A program made the position numbers and the translations under genes. Under the pieces are notes generated by a model. The model was not told the DNA's origin, made no database searches, and saw only the letters and a program-made list of their open reading frames with translations. A stretch of 64,000 nucleotides of DNA from Hondaea fermentalgiana (lineage: Eukaryota > Sar > Bigyra > Thraustochytrida > Thraustochytriidae). Each line of letters starts with the position of its first letter. The first letter of the stretch is position 1. Shown in pieces: positions 1-9,662 of this stretch. Location of the stretch: the NCBI GenBank assembly GCA_014084085.1, contig NPFB01000024.1, positions 79,188-143,187 on the forward strand. The letters are read 5' to 3'.

Positions 1-1027
1 AGTTGGCGTGTGGCGCGACAGGTGGTAGTACGAGTGTGCGATTAAGCGCATTGGCTGCCAGAACAGCCCAGCGCAGGATGAGACGCTGGTTACCCCAGCC
101 CCCGGAAGGCTGATAGAGAAAGAAGCGCCCGACTTCGTCATGGCGAAGCTTATAACGTTCTGGAACTCTAGACCAGCGAGCCGAGTCCCGATAGAGCGTG
201 CTATCGAGGTCGATGCCGGCAAGGGCGGCGAGCTCGTGATAGGTCTTGAAAGTTTCGTCCGATGCATCGTCGCCATCATTGTCTTCCACTTCGTCTGATC
301 CTTCCTCGTCTCCGGCTTGCTGCACCCCCGAGGGAGATCGCTGATCAGGACTGCGTTCGTACGCATCAATATCAAGAGCATTGTTCTCTTTCGACCCGGC
401 ATTCGAGCTTTCCGCAAAGCTTCGGAGGCCCGTGGAGACCTCGGGTTCGTTGGGTGCTTTGCCGGTTTGACTCTCGCGTGAGGGGCCATCAGCGGTCATG
501 ATGCGCACAAGTTCGTCTGCTCCAACAACGACGGCTCCATCACGCTCAGCTCGCTTCGCGAGCTCTCGAAATCCAGCTGCGAGGTTTCCTTCGGGGCATG
601 GTCGTTGATCAGCGTTTTGCTTTGTCGAAGAAGAGGAGGAGGAGGAAGAAGTTGTTGTTGTTTCTTCTGGAGTGTCTTCAAGTAGTTTCAAGGGCGCGGC
701 GTTCCATGCCCACGCGGCAGCTTCTCGTTCAAGGCTTGCTATAGCATCCGCGAGAGCGTGTTGCTCGGCATCTTTGCCAATGCCGGAAGACGTGGCATCG
801 AGCGACAGCTCTCCTCGCCCGATGGCCGAGATTCTACCAATGTACAAGCCGAAAAAGAAAAAGCCAGAAAGCGCTAACCAGGTGAAGAATCGTGACGCAC
901 GTCGCGGTGGATGTGCCACTTGTGTAAAATTTGTGAAAGGGAGCGCAGGGGTCCGTGCCGTCGAGCCTTCTGGCGTCGACGGCACGGAGCGCGAGCCCTT
1001 GCGTCTGAACGCCAGTTTCTCTGCTTC
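1..1027 (-). CDS. O-fucosyltransferase-like type II membrane protein, partial (C-terminus off the left edge)
   Basis: On the minus strand one frame stays open from about 1027 to base 1. It reads as a short basic N-terminus, one hydrophobic segment (about 895-830, rich in Phe/Leu/Gly), a long Ser/Thr/acidic stalk with a serine run (about 650-600), and then a globular part starting near 230. Close to the edge (about 110-60) is the stretch GGWGNQRLILRWAV followed by LNRTLVLPP. This matches the N-terminal signature of GDP-fucose protein O-fucosyltransferases (PF10250), where a Gly/Asn-rich loop precedes a helix and an LNRTLVLPP-like strand. The layout is that of a Golgi/ER type II glycosyltransferase, and the catalytic body lies outside the window. 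No in-frame ATG follows the stop codon at 1028-1030, so the start is probably in an upstream exon that I could not place. The family call rests on one motif plus topology. Confidence 0.62.
952..988. repeat. Perfect 13-bp inverted repeat (hairpin)
   Basis: Bases 952-964 and 976-988 are exact reverse complements separated by 11 bases. The inner part can pair three further bases with a one-base bulge, leaving a four-base loop. It lies in the presumed 5' end of the fucosyltransferase-like gene, upstream of the membrane segment. No function is evident. Confidence 0.7.
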
Positions 1028-1030
1028 CTA

Positions 1031-1671
1031 CTATTCCTCAATGTCTTTCCTTTGGAGAGCTCGCTCGTGATTTCCGCTACAAAGGCAGCACTTTTGTCCA
1101 ACCAGCCAGCCACTCGTGTTATCGCTTGCGCGCGTTGGCGCCCGCCTGTTGAGCGAGTCCCTCCGCGTCAGACTTCAAGTTGTTTCTAACGTCTTGCTTC
1201 AGACGATCGTCGCTCCGTGCGCCGCCGCGAAAGCGCGCGCGCGCGAAAAGGGCAAGAGCTGCGTCGTTACTGGCAACGTCGCTTGACGCGGGCTCGGCGT
1301 CTCCGCGCGCGCTCTGCGCGCCCAAGCTCTGGGTTTCTCACTCTGACCGCCTCGACCCAATTTTCGCAATCATTGATGAAAATCACGACAAATTTTGTCA
1401 TGTTGCTGTTCTTGCGCAAGCAAGTTGAAGATGTGATTTTTGTACTGTCACTGTCGCTGCCATTGTCACTCGCATGGGTCATGTATCGCGTACGACGAGA
1501 GAGACGGGAAAACAAAGAAGAAAAGATAAGCAAGCAAGATCAAACTGGATGGTATACTTGGTTTGTTTAGAAAGTGGGAAAGGCAAAGGAGCGGGGTGAA
1601 AGGAGAAAGTTAAATGCGTGCGAGAAAATGGGAGCACACAGGCAGCGAGTCCTGTGATTCCGCACTTACAA
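1031..1671. other. Intergenic / unresolved 5' region of the fucosyltransferase-like gene
   Basis: About 640 bp between the downstream end of the proteasome gene and the open frame of the fucosyltransferase-like gene. It must hold the first exon and promoter of the latter, but I could not define a donor/acceptor pair that joins a start codon to the main frame. Short open frames on both strands show no recognisable protein. Confidence 0.4.
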
Positions 1672-2729
1672 TTAGTCCTCATCGTCATCATCGTCGTCGT
1701 CCATCTTATCGAACTCAGCCTTGCCCCACTCAAAGGCCTCGTCACGGAGGTTCTTGGGGACAAGCTGGAACTTCCAGTCGGTATCAGCGGTGATCCAGCC
1801 GGCTTCCAAGACAAAAGGCTTGTCCTTTTCCTCCTCGCGGATGGTGTGGATGATGAGAGAGATGCGCTTGAGTGCCTCGGCGCACGTGAGCGCCTTGAGG
1901 TTGAGCTTTTCGATCTCTGTCTTGGCAGCCTGCTTGGATTTGCCCGCGGCGGCACCATGGAAACGAAACTGCGTGCCAGAGGGGTCGATCATGTGGAGAA
2001 AGGGCTCTTGAGTAACCTCGTCGAAGGAGGTCACCATGGTGGTGAGGCCAAAGGGCCGGTACCCGCCGTACGTAGTGTAAGCGTGGAAATAGTGTCCGAG
2101 ACGCTCTGCGAGGGTGTGCGGTGGCATGTCCACACCGTAGTAATCGTGGTAGTTTTCTACTTCCTGGCGCGCAGCGTTGACTACGGGCCGTCCGTCCGCG
2201 GCGTAACCGGTAAAGGCAATGCCGGCGTGCATGCCCACGGGGTGAACCCTTCGGCCGCTGGATTCCATGAGCAGTCGCGAAGGCATGAGCTTCTCAGCGC
2301 CAATAATGACACCATCCTTGCACTTGAGCCCGATCAAGGCACTGTGGATTGAATGAAGAGCGTTGATGGTCAGTGTCTGAGGTCACATGGGGTAAGGATA
2401 GGTTGTCTGATGATGCGTGACGTGGGGAGTGAAGAGGAAAGAAAGTTGCCCAGCAGGCCCCTATTTGCGGATGGAGCCCCCGAGCGCGATTCAAGCACCA
2501 GGTCCCATCGAAACGACTTACCCGCTATTCTCCACCGCCTTGGCGGCGTACTCGATCTGGAACACACGGCCATCTGGCGAGTAAATGTTGCAGCCAAGAT
2601 CGTACTGTCGTTCGCAAAGGTTCACATCCGTCCCGTCAAAATTTAAAAGCGTTAGCACTCATGACACCGGCGACGCCCCGTCCTCGCCCTCTCGCCTCAT
2701 CAACGTACGCCCGCTCCCGTTGAGCTCAT
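1672..2729 (-). CDS. PSMA3: 20S proteasome subunit alpha type 3 (alpha-7), three exons
   Basis: Exons on the minus strand are 2729-2709, 2604-2522 and 2341-1672. Joined, they give 774 nt and 257 aa with no internal stop. The join reads MSSTGAG / [16 protein letters not shown]...ENSG / [10 protein letters not shown], which is the conserved N-terminus of alpha-type-3 subunits: the YDL gate motif, SPDGRxxQxEYA, then the KxKDGV strand. The rest is a typical alpha-ring subunit, including GYRPFG and the DPSG turn, and it ends in a run of acidic residues as alpha-3 subunits do. The product is a structural, non-catalytic subunit of the outer ring of the 20S core and helps gate substrate entry. The first exon codes only seven residues and was located from its GTACGT donor and the in-frame join. 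Length matches the family (about 250-260 aa). Confidence 0.95.
2342..2521 (-). other. Spliceosomal intron 2 of the proteasome alpha-3 gene
   Basis: Intron of 180 bp with donor GTAAGT and acceptor CCACAG. It splits a Gly codon (two bases before, one after) and restores the sequence [14 protein letters not shown] expected for the family. Confidence 0.88.
2605..2708 (-). other. Spliceosomal intron 1 of the proteasome alpha-3 gene
   Basis: Phase-0 intron of 104 bp with donor GTACGT and acceptor CGACAG. A CTAAC branch-point motif lies at 2655-2651 (minus strand). The join places Gly-7 next to the conserved Tyr-Asp-Leu. Confidence 0.85.
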
Positions 2730-4374
2730 GGTCTCTGAAGGGGCCGAAGCCGCGCTTCGGACTCGCTGATCTTAGGCGGTTGGCGCCTCCGTCTGCTCCT
2801 CTCGCAACGCTTTGCGCGGGGGTATGAACGCGCGGCGCCAGGTCCTTTGCGGGCGCAACAAAGCTTCGCCGGGCGGCTTTCCTCCACGACGATGCCGGGC
2901 TGCGCGTGCGATCCTCCGCGCGCAGGGCCTCGGGCAAGCGGAACTGTCGCGCTCGCAGCGCGCGAGCGTCTTCGATGGGATTCGCTGTGAAGTGGTCTAT
3001 ATCCGCCTCGTTTGGGCCTCTTTGTTATTCCATTTCTTCCTCCATCTTTCATCATCCCATAATCCAGGATAGCTCCGGCTAAAATTGCGACCAAAGTGGG
3101 TGCAAAAATAGGATTATTGCCGTGGTCTGTCGTGGCGGGTTCCAGGTCCCGTCGATTCCCCAGCCAGGTCGCGCGAACGGTACAGGTTCGCAGGCCCAGC
3201 CGGCAGACGGTTCACCGCGCCATCCAAACCAGTCCACTCCTCTCCACTCCACTCCACTGGCAGCATTCATCTGCTTGCGTGCAGCCGGTGCGGCCAGCAG
3301 CAGCAGGCTTTTAGCCCTCGGCCGCGTAAAAGAGCGGCCTTGGCCAACTTGGGCGCCACACAGTGTCAACTCCCTGCCCCAGCCAGCCAGCCGGTCGACT
3401 CCTGCTATCAGGCCTCGTATTCTTGGAGTTCTTCCTTCAAGTTCGTGTTTTCGAGTTCGTCCATCTTCTGCCTCGCGGGCGGCCGAGGTAGTCTGGCCCC
3501 GACGAGGCGTCTCGTCTCGGTCCCGCCGCGCGCGGCCCCGCCAGCCTCGCCACCTTGCAGTGGACTTGCGAGGCCTGTCAACTTCAATATCATATCTCGC
3601 CTCGCACGTGTCCACTTCGCCTTTGTGGTTTAGCAACCTCCAGAGTCCCTCGTCCAGGCCGAGTCCGGGGCCGCGGCCGAGCGCAGCCCGCGTCTCTCGC
3701 CGCGCGCCTGCCTCGGTCGCCTCGCGCTCCTGCGGCTTCGGCCTCGCCCTCGGCGTCCGAGGTCGCCGCCGCAGCCGCAGCAAATGCAGCTCGCTCTCGC
3801 TCTCCATCTCTAATCTAAAAGGGCGCCACGCTCTCACTGTGGCCTCCAGGTCTCTCCCGTTTGCTCCACTTGCGCCGCTCTTCGCGCCTGTGTCCGCGCG
3901 GGTTTCCGCTGTGTACGCCCCGCTTTCTTCGGTTCTGCGCCGGGCAGGGCAGGCGATCGACCGCGGAGAAGGGCACGGGCCCGTCACGCACGGCCCCAAG
4001 CAGACGGACTCCGTCGCGCAGACCGCCAACCCCGCCGCGCGCACGCGCTCGCTTGCGCAGGAGCGAGGAGGCGCGGGCACCGGCGTCGCGCGCGTCGCGC
4101 TGCAGCGCGGAGCGCCGCGCCAGGGCGTCGCAGGGCGGCGCGGGGCAGCGCGAGGCAGCGCGAGACGGCATCGATCGCAGGCATCGAGCGCGCGGCGGCT
4201 CCATCGTGCGACGGAGCTCCAAGACCGTGACTGACGGCGGCCTCGCGGCGGCGCGAGCAGACCCCGGGCGCGCGGGAAAGGGAGCGGAGCGTCGGGGCTT
4301 GAGCCGGCGTAGGCGGCGCTCGGGAAGGGCTTCCTCGCCCCACCGCGCAAAGGCGCAGGGGATCCTGCGAGCCG
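2730..4374. other. GC-rich divergent intergenic region
   Basis: About 1.6 kb between the divergently transcribed proteasome and LicD-like genes. It is very GC-rich and so carries long open frames on both strands (up to 451 codons), but their translations are Arg/Ala/Pro/Ser-rich and show no domain. It presumably contains both promoters and 5' leaders; I see no specific regulatory motif. Confidence 0.5.
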
Positions 4375-7311
4375 ATGCCGAGCATGCCGCCGACCAGCCC
4401 CAGGGGCCAGGGCGCCCAGACCCCGGCGTGGCACAAGGCCAAATTAGGCGCCGCGCTCCTCGTGGTCCTTGGCGTGTACCACCTGATGATGAAGTCGATG
4501 CTTGGGTCCTTTGGTCTCCCGGCAGAGGGCCAGGATGGCGTGCGCTACGTGCTCGTCTCCCTGGGAGACGCCGTCGCCACAGACCTGCCGAAACATGCCG
4601 CCTCAGCAGCCCACTCTGCGATAAGCCAAAAAGGTCACAGCAGCGACAATCGACGCCAAGACGCCTACGACGCCGTCGACCAGGAGCGCAAGGCCGAGAC
4701 GCCTGCGCCAGTCAAGGAAAACGACGAATACGAGGCCCTAGAACTGGATCTCAGCTTTGACGAGCAAGCCGAAGCAAGCGAGACAAAGTCACCCGTGGTT
4801 GCCCCAAAGAAGGCTGATGTCCAAGACATGGATCAGGACCAAGGTGAAGGTGAGACGGCAAACGACGGGGTTGTCTCTGCAGACAGCAATGAAAATGTCG
4901 AGGAGAAGGAAGAAAGCAGCGACAACGTCGACGACAACAACATTGACGACGACGACAGCAGCGCGGATGACGTAGAGCAAGAAAAGGAAGAGGACCAAGC
5001 CGAGGAAACAGAGAGTGAAGACGTCTTCTCGCTTACGGGCCACGTGCTGCCAAACGATATCCTCGACGAGAGATCCGAGCTACTTGACGAGAGCGACAAT
5101 GACAACGATGCTTGGTCCGGGTTCGCCGTCAACGACGAGGCCCTCGCCGAAGCTCCTGCCAAGAACGAAAACGGCGTGGAGCTGGGCAGTGCGCGCGACG
5201 TCATTCCCGTGGACCTCACCTTGCTAAAACCAGCAGACATACTCTGCAAGGATGTGAGCTCCAAGGCGCGGTGCGGCGAGATTCCACATTGCTACTGGGG
5301 CACCGATACGCGCAGCTGTCGCACCGAACTCTGGGCCATGGAGTGCTCCATGACCAAGGTCAAGTCGACGTGCGCAAAGCTCCCCAAGTGCACGTGGGCA
5401 TCGCACTCGAGGTCGCGCGGACGGTACTGTGTCGAAAACATGAAAAAGGAGGAGGAAGAGGAAGTCGCAGACGCCATTGTTGACTTGATCGACCCCAACA
5501 CCACCCCTTGCTACAAAGTGCCCACGCAGGATGGCTGTGATCAGATTGACCGCTGTTTCTGGAACACCGAGGTGAAGGCTTGCCGCACCGAACCTTGGGC
5601 GATGACGTGCAACATGACCAAGGTTCGTTCGACTTGCGGCAAAATTCCCAACTGCAGATGGGCATCGTCCCGCAAGACCAAGGGTCGCTACTGTGTGTCA
5701 ATTTCTGGTGATGGCAGCTCGACTGTGGATGCACTCGACAGTAGCTCTGATGGCGACGCCGCTTCTGCCGTTGCGTCCAGCTACGCTGACGCCTCGGATG
5801 ACGCTGAAGAGTCCCTTGCCCCTCACTTGACGCGCGTGCGCATTGGCAACACAACGCATTTGCTCACGCAATGCAAAACGTACGCGGAAGAGGGAGCCTG
5901 TGCAGGCAACACTCACTGCTACTGGAAAGAAGGCCAATGCTTGACCGAGATGGAGTTCTTGCCGTGTTCCTCGACAAAGGTGCGCCCGACGTGCGACGCG
6001 CTCAAGCATTGCATTTGGACAGCCAAAACGCTGACCAAGGGCAAGTATTGCGTCGACCGCTACTATCTCGACAATCCAGAGGAGCTGGGCACGAAATGCT
6101 CAATCTTGCGTTCCAAGACCAAGTGCGAGACGCAACTCGCCTGCGAATGGCGGTCGGCCAAAACTACGGGACGCTACTGCGATCGCGTTGTGAATCTCAA
6201 GGAAGCCGCGCGAGAGCTCCACGAAATTTTCCCGCGTTACGAGGATGGTCTCGTGCTCTCGCCGCCCGCCGTGGTCCCTATCACGCTCACAGACGCGCCG
6301 TCGCGCCCCAACCGCTACGAGTGTCCGAAGAATCTCGAGTGCCAAGACCCAGGCGTGCTTGCGCCACAACTGAGCGTTGCGCCAAGCTTCCTCACTTCCA
6401 CCACTGGCTTCAAGGTATCTCGATGCTGCGATGCGCATGACGAAATCCTCAAGATGATGCGCGCGGTGACGACGCACTTTATGGCGCTCTCCTTTTCGGA
6501 TTGGTGGCTCGACGAGGGTCTCGCACTGGGCATGTACCGTTTCAACGGCGTCATGCCTCCATGGCTGACCTCGCCGTCGGTGAGCGTGGCGCATAAGAGT
6601 GCGCGCTCGATCCGTTCACTGCTTGACAAGTTCAACAAGGGTTTCTTCTATCGACCGTATTCTATTCGAGGGTGCGAGATTCGCACTTCCAAGTCAAAGC
6701 GCAAATCGTCCTCGAGCGTGGCGAGTGGCGATGATGCAGGCAGGGCTGTCGAAGGTGTCCCCGAAGCTGACCTTGCTGCTTTGGCCTCTCAGAATGAGGG
6801 GCTGGCGGCACCGGGTGCAAGTTCACTTTTGGCTTCCGCATCTTCCTCGACTTCGCTTCCGGCCAGCCGCTACTCGTGCAAATCACTGTCCAAGATCTCG
6901 TCAAAGCACACTATCGTGTACTACGAGGTCGTCAATATGAACGAGCCCGAAGCGGCCAAGCTGCGCATCTACCCTCGCGTCACTTCGCGTGCAGCACGCA
7001 AATGCGTTTCTGGCCCAAAGAACAAGCCCGTGCCACTCGACTTTGTCTTGCCCACAAAGCCTTGTCCGCACTCGCTCTATGGCAACGACAAAGTTCTTTG
7101 TCCGCATTTGCCAGAGGCTTACCTGGATCTTTTGTACACGCCGCAATGGCGCACAGATCCCCTTCCTGAGGCGTCGGCATTGCGCATGCCTAATGTGGCC
7201 ATGGACGACGACGTCGATATTGACTTTAGTCGCACCACGTCCGAGTCAACGCTGTCCAGCAAATTCGTCTGGCTCAGTCTGCGGCACTGTGCGGCATCGG
7301 AACTCCAGTAA
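4375..7311 (+). CDS. Type II membrane protein with Cys-rich modules and LicD/fukutin-like domain
   Basis: A single 978-aa frame. A short N-terminus is followed by a hydrophobic anchor (about residues 23-43), an acidic Asp/Glu/Ser stalk (about 80-240), then a Cys-rich module repeated at about 290-352, 380-441 and 500-560, with a half copy at 575-603. Each full copy ends in a CxWAS/T...GRYC-like motif. Near residues 690-725 the sequence SDWWLDEGLALGMYRFNGV resembles the W-x-DEG-x-LLGxxR signature of LicD/fukutin/FKRP phosphosugar transferases. In that family an acidic DDD-x-D motif normally follows PW directly. Here MPPW is followed by TSPSVSV, while an acidic MDDDVDIDF stretch occurs about 225 residues later (about 943-951). 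It could be a divergent Golgi transferase or a catalytically dead relative. Localisation is inferred from topology. Confidence 0.7.
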   Translation: MPSMPPTSPRGQGAQTPAWHKAKLGAALLVVLGVYHLMMKSMLGSFGLPAEGQDGVRYVLVSLGDAVATDLPKHAASAAHSAISQKGHSSDNRRQDAYDAVDQERKAETPAPVKENDEYEALELDLSFDEQAEASETKSPVVAPKKADVQDMDQDQGEGETANDGVVSADSNENVEEKEESSDNVDDNNIDDDDSSADDVEQEKEEDQAEETESEDVFSLTGHVLPNDILDERSELLDESDNDNDAWSGFAVNDEALAEAPAKNENGVELGSARDVIPVDLTLLKPADILCKDVSSKARCGEIPHCYWGTDTRSCRTELWAMECSMTKVKSTCAKLPKCTWASHSRSRGRYCVENMKKEEEEEVADAIVDLIDPNTTPCYKVPTQDGCDQIDRCFWNTEVKACRTEPWAMTCNMTKVRSTCGKIPNCRWASSRKTKGRYCVSISGDGSSTVDALDSSSDGDAASAVASSYADASDDAEESLAPHLTRVRIGNTTHLLTQCKTYAEEGACAGNTHCYWKEGQCLTEMEFLPCSSTKVRPTCDALKHCIWTAKTLTKGKYCVDRYYLDNPEELGTKCSILRSKTKCETQLACEWRSAKTTGRYCDRVVNLKEAARELHEIFPRYEDGLVLSPPAVVPITLTDAPSRPNRYECPKNLECQDPGVLAPQLSVAPSFLTSTTGFKVSRCCDAHDEILKMMRAVTTHFMALSFSDWWLDEGLALGMYRFNGVMPPWLTSPSVSVAHKSARSIRSLLDKFNKGFFYRPYSIRGCEIRTSKSKRKSSSSVASGDDAGRAVEGVPEADLAALASQNEGLAAPGASSLLASASSSTSLPASRYSCKSLSKISSKHTIVYYEVVNMNEPEAAKLRIYPRVTSRAARKCVSGPKNKPVPLDFVLPTKPCPHSLYGNDKVLCPHLPEAYLDLLYTPQWRTDPLPEASALRMPNVAMDDDVDIDFSRTTSESTLSSKFVWLSLRHCAASELQ

Positions 7312-7474
7312 ATGAATGACTTTTTTTGCTTGTTTGTGTTTTTATTTCTGTCTAGCCTAGAATGGAAGTTTGAATCAAAATTCTTGATTGGGGCGCGCCT
7401 GCGTTGCGTTTGCCTTGTTCAGTTTGAGGTACAGTATCTTATCTGGTGTGTTTCCGTTTGTCAATTGCAGCGCC

Positions 7475-7498
7475 AGAGAGAGAGAGAGAGAGAGAGAG
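7475..7498. repeat. (AG)12 microsatellite
   Basis: Twelve uninterrupted AG dinucleotides in the short spacer between the convergent ends of the LicD-like and PHAX-type genes. Confidence 0.95.
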
Positions 7499-7519
7499 TC
7501 ACAGGAAGTTTTCATTCAT

Positions 7520-8101
7520 TCATCTGCGGTACTGCCTGTTGTTTCGCCGTCCGCGTTCTTGCTGTTTCCTACGTTTGCTGTCAAGCGTACGCATACGTGC
7601 GAAGCGCTTCGGGCCGATCGCCTCTCGAGCAAAGAAAAAATAGGTTCCCCCAGGACTCCGCTTCCTCTTACCGTCTGCAGTCGGCACGCCGCCAGCGGCG
7701 ACCACGCGCTCGGTCTTGTCAAGAAGCTGCTGCGCAAATTTAGCGCCAACTTCCCGCACAATGTCTGCAACAAAGAGATCGTTGACCTCGTGCAGCGCTT
7801 GGCAAAGCTTGGCGGTGAGCACATTAATCTCTTCGCAACTCATTGTTTGGCTAGCGCGAGCATCGGCGACTTCGCCCTGGTGGGCGGGCTCGTCGTTGGT
7901 CGCGACGAGTGCCTGCGGAGGTTTCGAGCCCGCTTGAGTCTGCGTCTTTTTTGCATCGTCGCCCCGCGTGCCACCGCCAGGACCACCTTCGCCATCGCTC
8001 GCGTTGTTTTCTTCGTTTCTTTCGAGCTCACGGAGCTCGGCCTCGAGTCTTCGGAGCTCGGCCTCCAGCTCAGCCTCCGAGACCTCGACCGACGTCGCCA
8101 T
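7520..8101 (-). CDS. PHAX-type RNA-binding domain protein
   Basis: A 193-aa protein. Start chosen at 8101 (MATSVEVSEAELEAELRR); the frame is open further upstream, but that part overlaps the divergent gene and looks non-coding. Residues 1-40 form an acidic/leucine helix, 45-75 a Gly/Thr/Gln-rich linker, and about 86-165 match the PHAX RNA-binding domain (PF10258). The features are a helix with LFVADIVREVGAKFAQQLL, then GGVPTADGKRKRSPGGTYFF, which is the family's characteristic Gly-Gly...R-R-x-PGG-x-FF element. The C-terminus is strongly basic (Lys/Arg tail). In animals PHAX binds capped snRNA/snoRNA precursors and links them to the cap-binding complex and CRM1. This protein is about half the length of human PHAX and may keep only the RNA-binding function. 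It shares a roughly 256-bp divergent promoter with the glycosyltransferase gene. Confidence 0.82.
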   Translation of the reverse strand: MATSVEVSEAELEAELRRLEAELRELERNEENNASDGEGGPGGGTRGDDAKKTQTQAGSKPPQALVATNDEPAHQGEVADARASQTMSCEEINVLTAKLCQALHEVNDLFVADIVREVGAKFAQQLLDKTERVVAAGGVPTADGKRKRSPGGTYFFFAREAIGPKRFARMRTLDSKRRKQQERGRRNNRQYRR

Positions 8102-8357
8102 CGTGCTGCTCAGGAGCAGATTGTCTTTCTGCTCGGGCTTTGGAGGGAGTCCTGTCGGTCTAACCACCGTGCAAGAGAGTCCCAGTCCCCGCGCACACCC
8201 CCTGGCGGCTTGCGAGGACCCCTCTAGCCAACCAAGAGTTGATTGACTGTGAACACGAATGACGGAAGGCAACTTGGCCTTGCAGCAAGTTCGTCTCGTC
8301 CATCGCCCCAAACAACCCGGACACCGGAGACGAAACCCGTGTAGAATACCGCCCGCG
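8102..8357. promoter_or_regulatory. Short divergent promoter region shared by PHAX-type and B3GNTL1-like genes
   Basis: Only about 256 bp separate the two start codons, which face away from each other, so both core promoters must lie here. No TATA-like element was evident on inspection. Confidence 0.5.
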
Positions 8358-9662
8358 ATGGACGCGTCTGCGCCGTCGAACCTCCTCAGCGCAACAGAGG
8401 CAGACGAGCCCTCACGAAAGCGCGCTCGTCCGGCGCCACAGACGGTCGAGCATCTGGACGAGGGGGGCCACCAGCAGCAGCAGGAGAAGAAGCAGGAGGA
8501 GCAGCAGCAGGAGCAGCAAGAGCAAAGCGCGATGGAGACGAAGCGCGACAAGGTCAATGAGAGCTCGAACCGCGATGAAAAAGCAAAAGCAAACGAATTG
8601 CAACTTCGGCCCAAGGTCACGGTGGCTATGCCCGTTCATAATGCAGAGGCCTACCTCGATGAGGCTTTCGAGGGGATCCTCGCCCAGACATACGAGGGCG
8701 AAATCGAGGTCTCTGTCCGTCTCGACGGCTGCTCAGACGGGTCCGCAGCGGTATGCGCAAGGTGGAGCAAACGTTTTGAGGAGGCGAAAAACAAAGGGTT
8801 TTCATTTGTTCTTTCTGCTGCAGAAATCGCGCAGGGTGCAGGTGCTGCGCGCAACCATGCCGTCCGCCAGAGTTCAGGCACTGTACTTTGCATGCACGAC
8901 GCCGATGACGTGAGCTTACCCTCGCGCGTGGCAAAGCAGGTCGCAGCCCTTGCAAATCTCCCTGAAGCCATTGTAGGATCGCGATTCACACGCATACCTG
9001 AAGATGCAACGGCGAGGTACACCCGATGGTGTAACGAGCTGGACACAGATGGTCTTTATTCGCAGCGATTCCGCGAAGTGACTCTTATTCAGCCGACGTG
9101 GGCAATGACGCGAAAGACATTCGAACGCGCAGGTGGGTACATTGAAACGGAGGAAGATGGTCGCCGAGCTCTTGCCGAGGATTTACGTTTTTATTACCAA
9201 CATCTCGAAGCGGGCGATGCAGCTGGATTTTCCCCGCGCGAGCTCTTGTACAAAATTGAAGAACCACTTCTCAAGTACCGGCACTTGAGCGGTTCCGTGA
9301 GCAGCAAGACACCACGCAAGTTGCTTTTTCGCATCAAGGCTAAGGCAATGGAGCGAAGCGTGCTCAGAGATTGGAAAGAGTTCACCATTTGGAATGCAGG
9401 TCGGGATGGAAGAGACTTTCTCAAGAATCTCAGTCCTGAATTTCAAAAGCGTGTGCGTGGTTTTTGCGACATTGATGAGGAAAAGATCAAACGTGGATAC
9501 TTTAATCCTGGCTTGCCCACGAAACATCTTCCTGTCGTTCATTTCAGCCAAGCCAAGGTCCCCATTGTTTGTTGTGTTGCCATGGATCGTGGCGGCGAGT
9601 TCGAGGCTAATTTAGCCTCACTTTGTCTCACAGAAGGCCGTGACTACTATCACTTCACCTAA
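8358..9662 (+). CDS. B3GNTL1-like family 2 glycosyltransferase
   Basis: A 434-aa protein from the ATG at 8358 (MDASAPSNLLS); an in-frame ATG at 8259 would add 33 residues with no homology. Residues 30-70 are Gln/Glu-rich low complexity. The GT2 (GT-A) domain runs from about 86 (KVTVAMPVHNAEAYLDE). It has a DGCSDGS motif, a DADD metal/nucleotide-sugar motif near 180, RYTRWCNEL, PTWAMTR near 246 and EDLRFYYQHL near 274. The C-terminal part carries FTIWNAGRDGR (about 342), FCDIDEEKIKRGYF and an LCLTEGRDYYHFT end. This whole order, including the unusual C-terminal region, matches the animal B3GNTL1 family (UDP-GlcNAc:beta-Gal beta-1,3-N-acetylglucosaminyltransferase-like 1). There is no signal peptide or membrane anchor, as in that family. 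The exact acceptor is not known from sequence. Confidence 0.88.
   Translation: MDASAPSNLLSATEADEPSRKRARPAPQTVEHLDEGGHQQQQEKKQEEQQQEQQEQSAMETKRDKVNESSNRDEKAKANELQLRPKVTVAMPVHNAEAYLDEAFEGILAQTYEGEIEVSVRLDGCSDGSAAVCARWSKRFEEAKNKGFSFVLSAAEIAQGAGAARNHAVRQSSGTVLCMHDADDVSLPSRVAKQVAALANLPEAIVGSRFTRIPEDATARYTRWCNELDTDGLYSQRFREVTLIQPTWAMTRKTFERAGGYIETEEDGRRALAEDLRFYYQHLEAGDAAGFSPRELLYKIEEPLLKYRHLSGSVSSKTPRKLLFRIKAKAMERSVLRDWKEFTIWNAGRDGRDFLKNLSPEFQKRVRGFCDIDEEKIKRGYFNPGLPTKHLPVVHFSQAKVPIVCCVAMDRGGEFEANLASLCLTEGRDYYHFT

Noticed and set aside
3408..3480. Minus-strand end MDELENTNLKEELQEYEA, which looks like the coiled-coil tail of a MYCBP-type protein
   Set aside because: No upstream exon with the rest of such a protein could be found on that strand; a single short heptad-like match is not enough.
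3079..4434. 451-codon minus-strand frame and 370-codon plus-strand frame in the same GC-rich stretch
   Set aside because: Translations are Arg/Ala/Pro/Ser-rich with no domain, and both strands are open at once, as expected from GC-rich DNA poor in stop codons.
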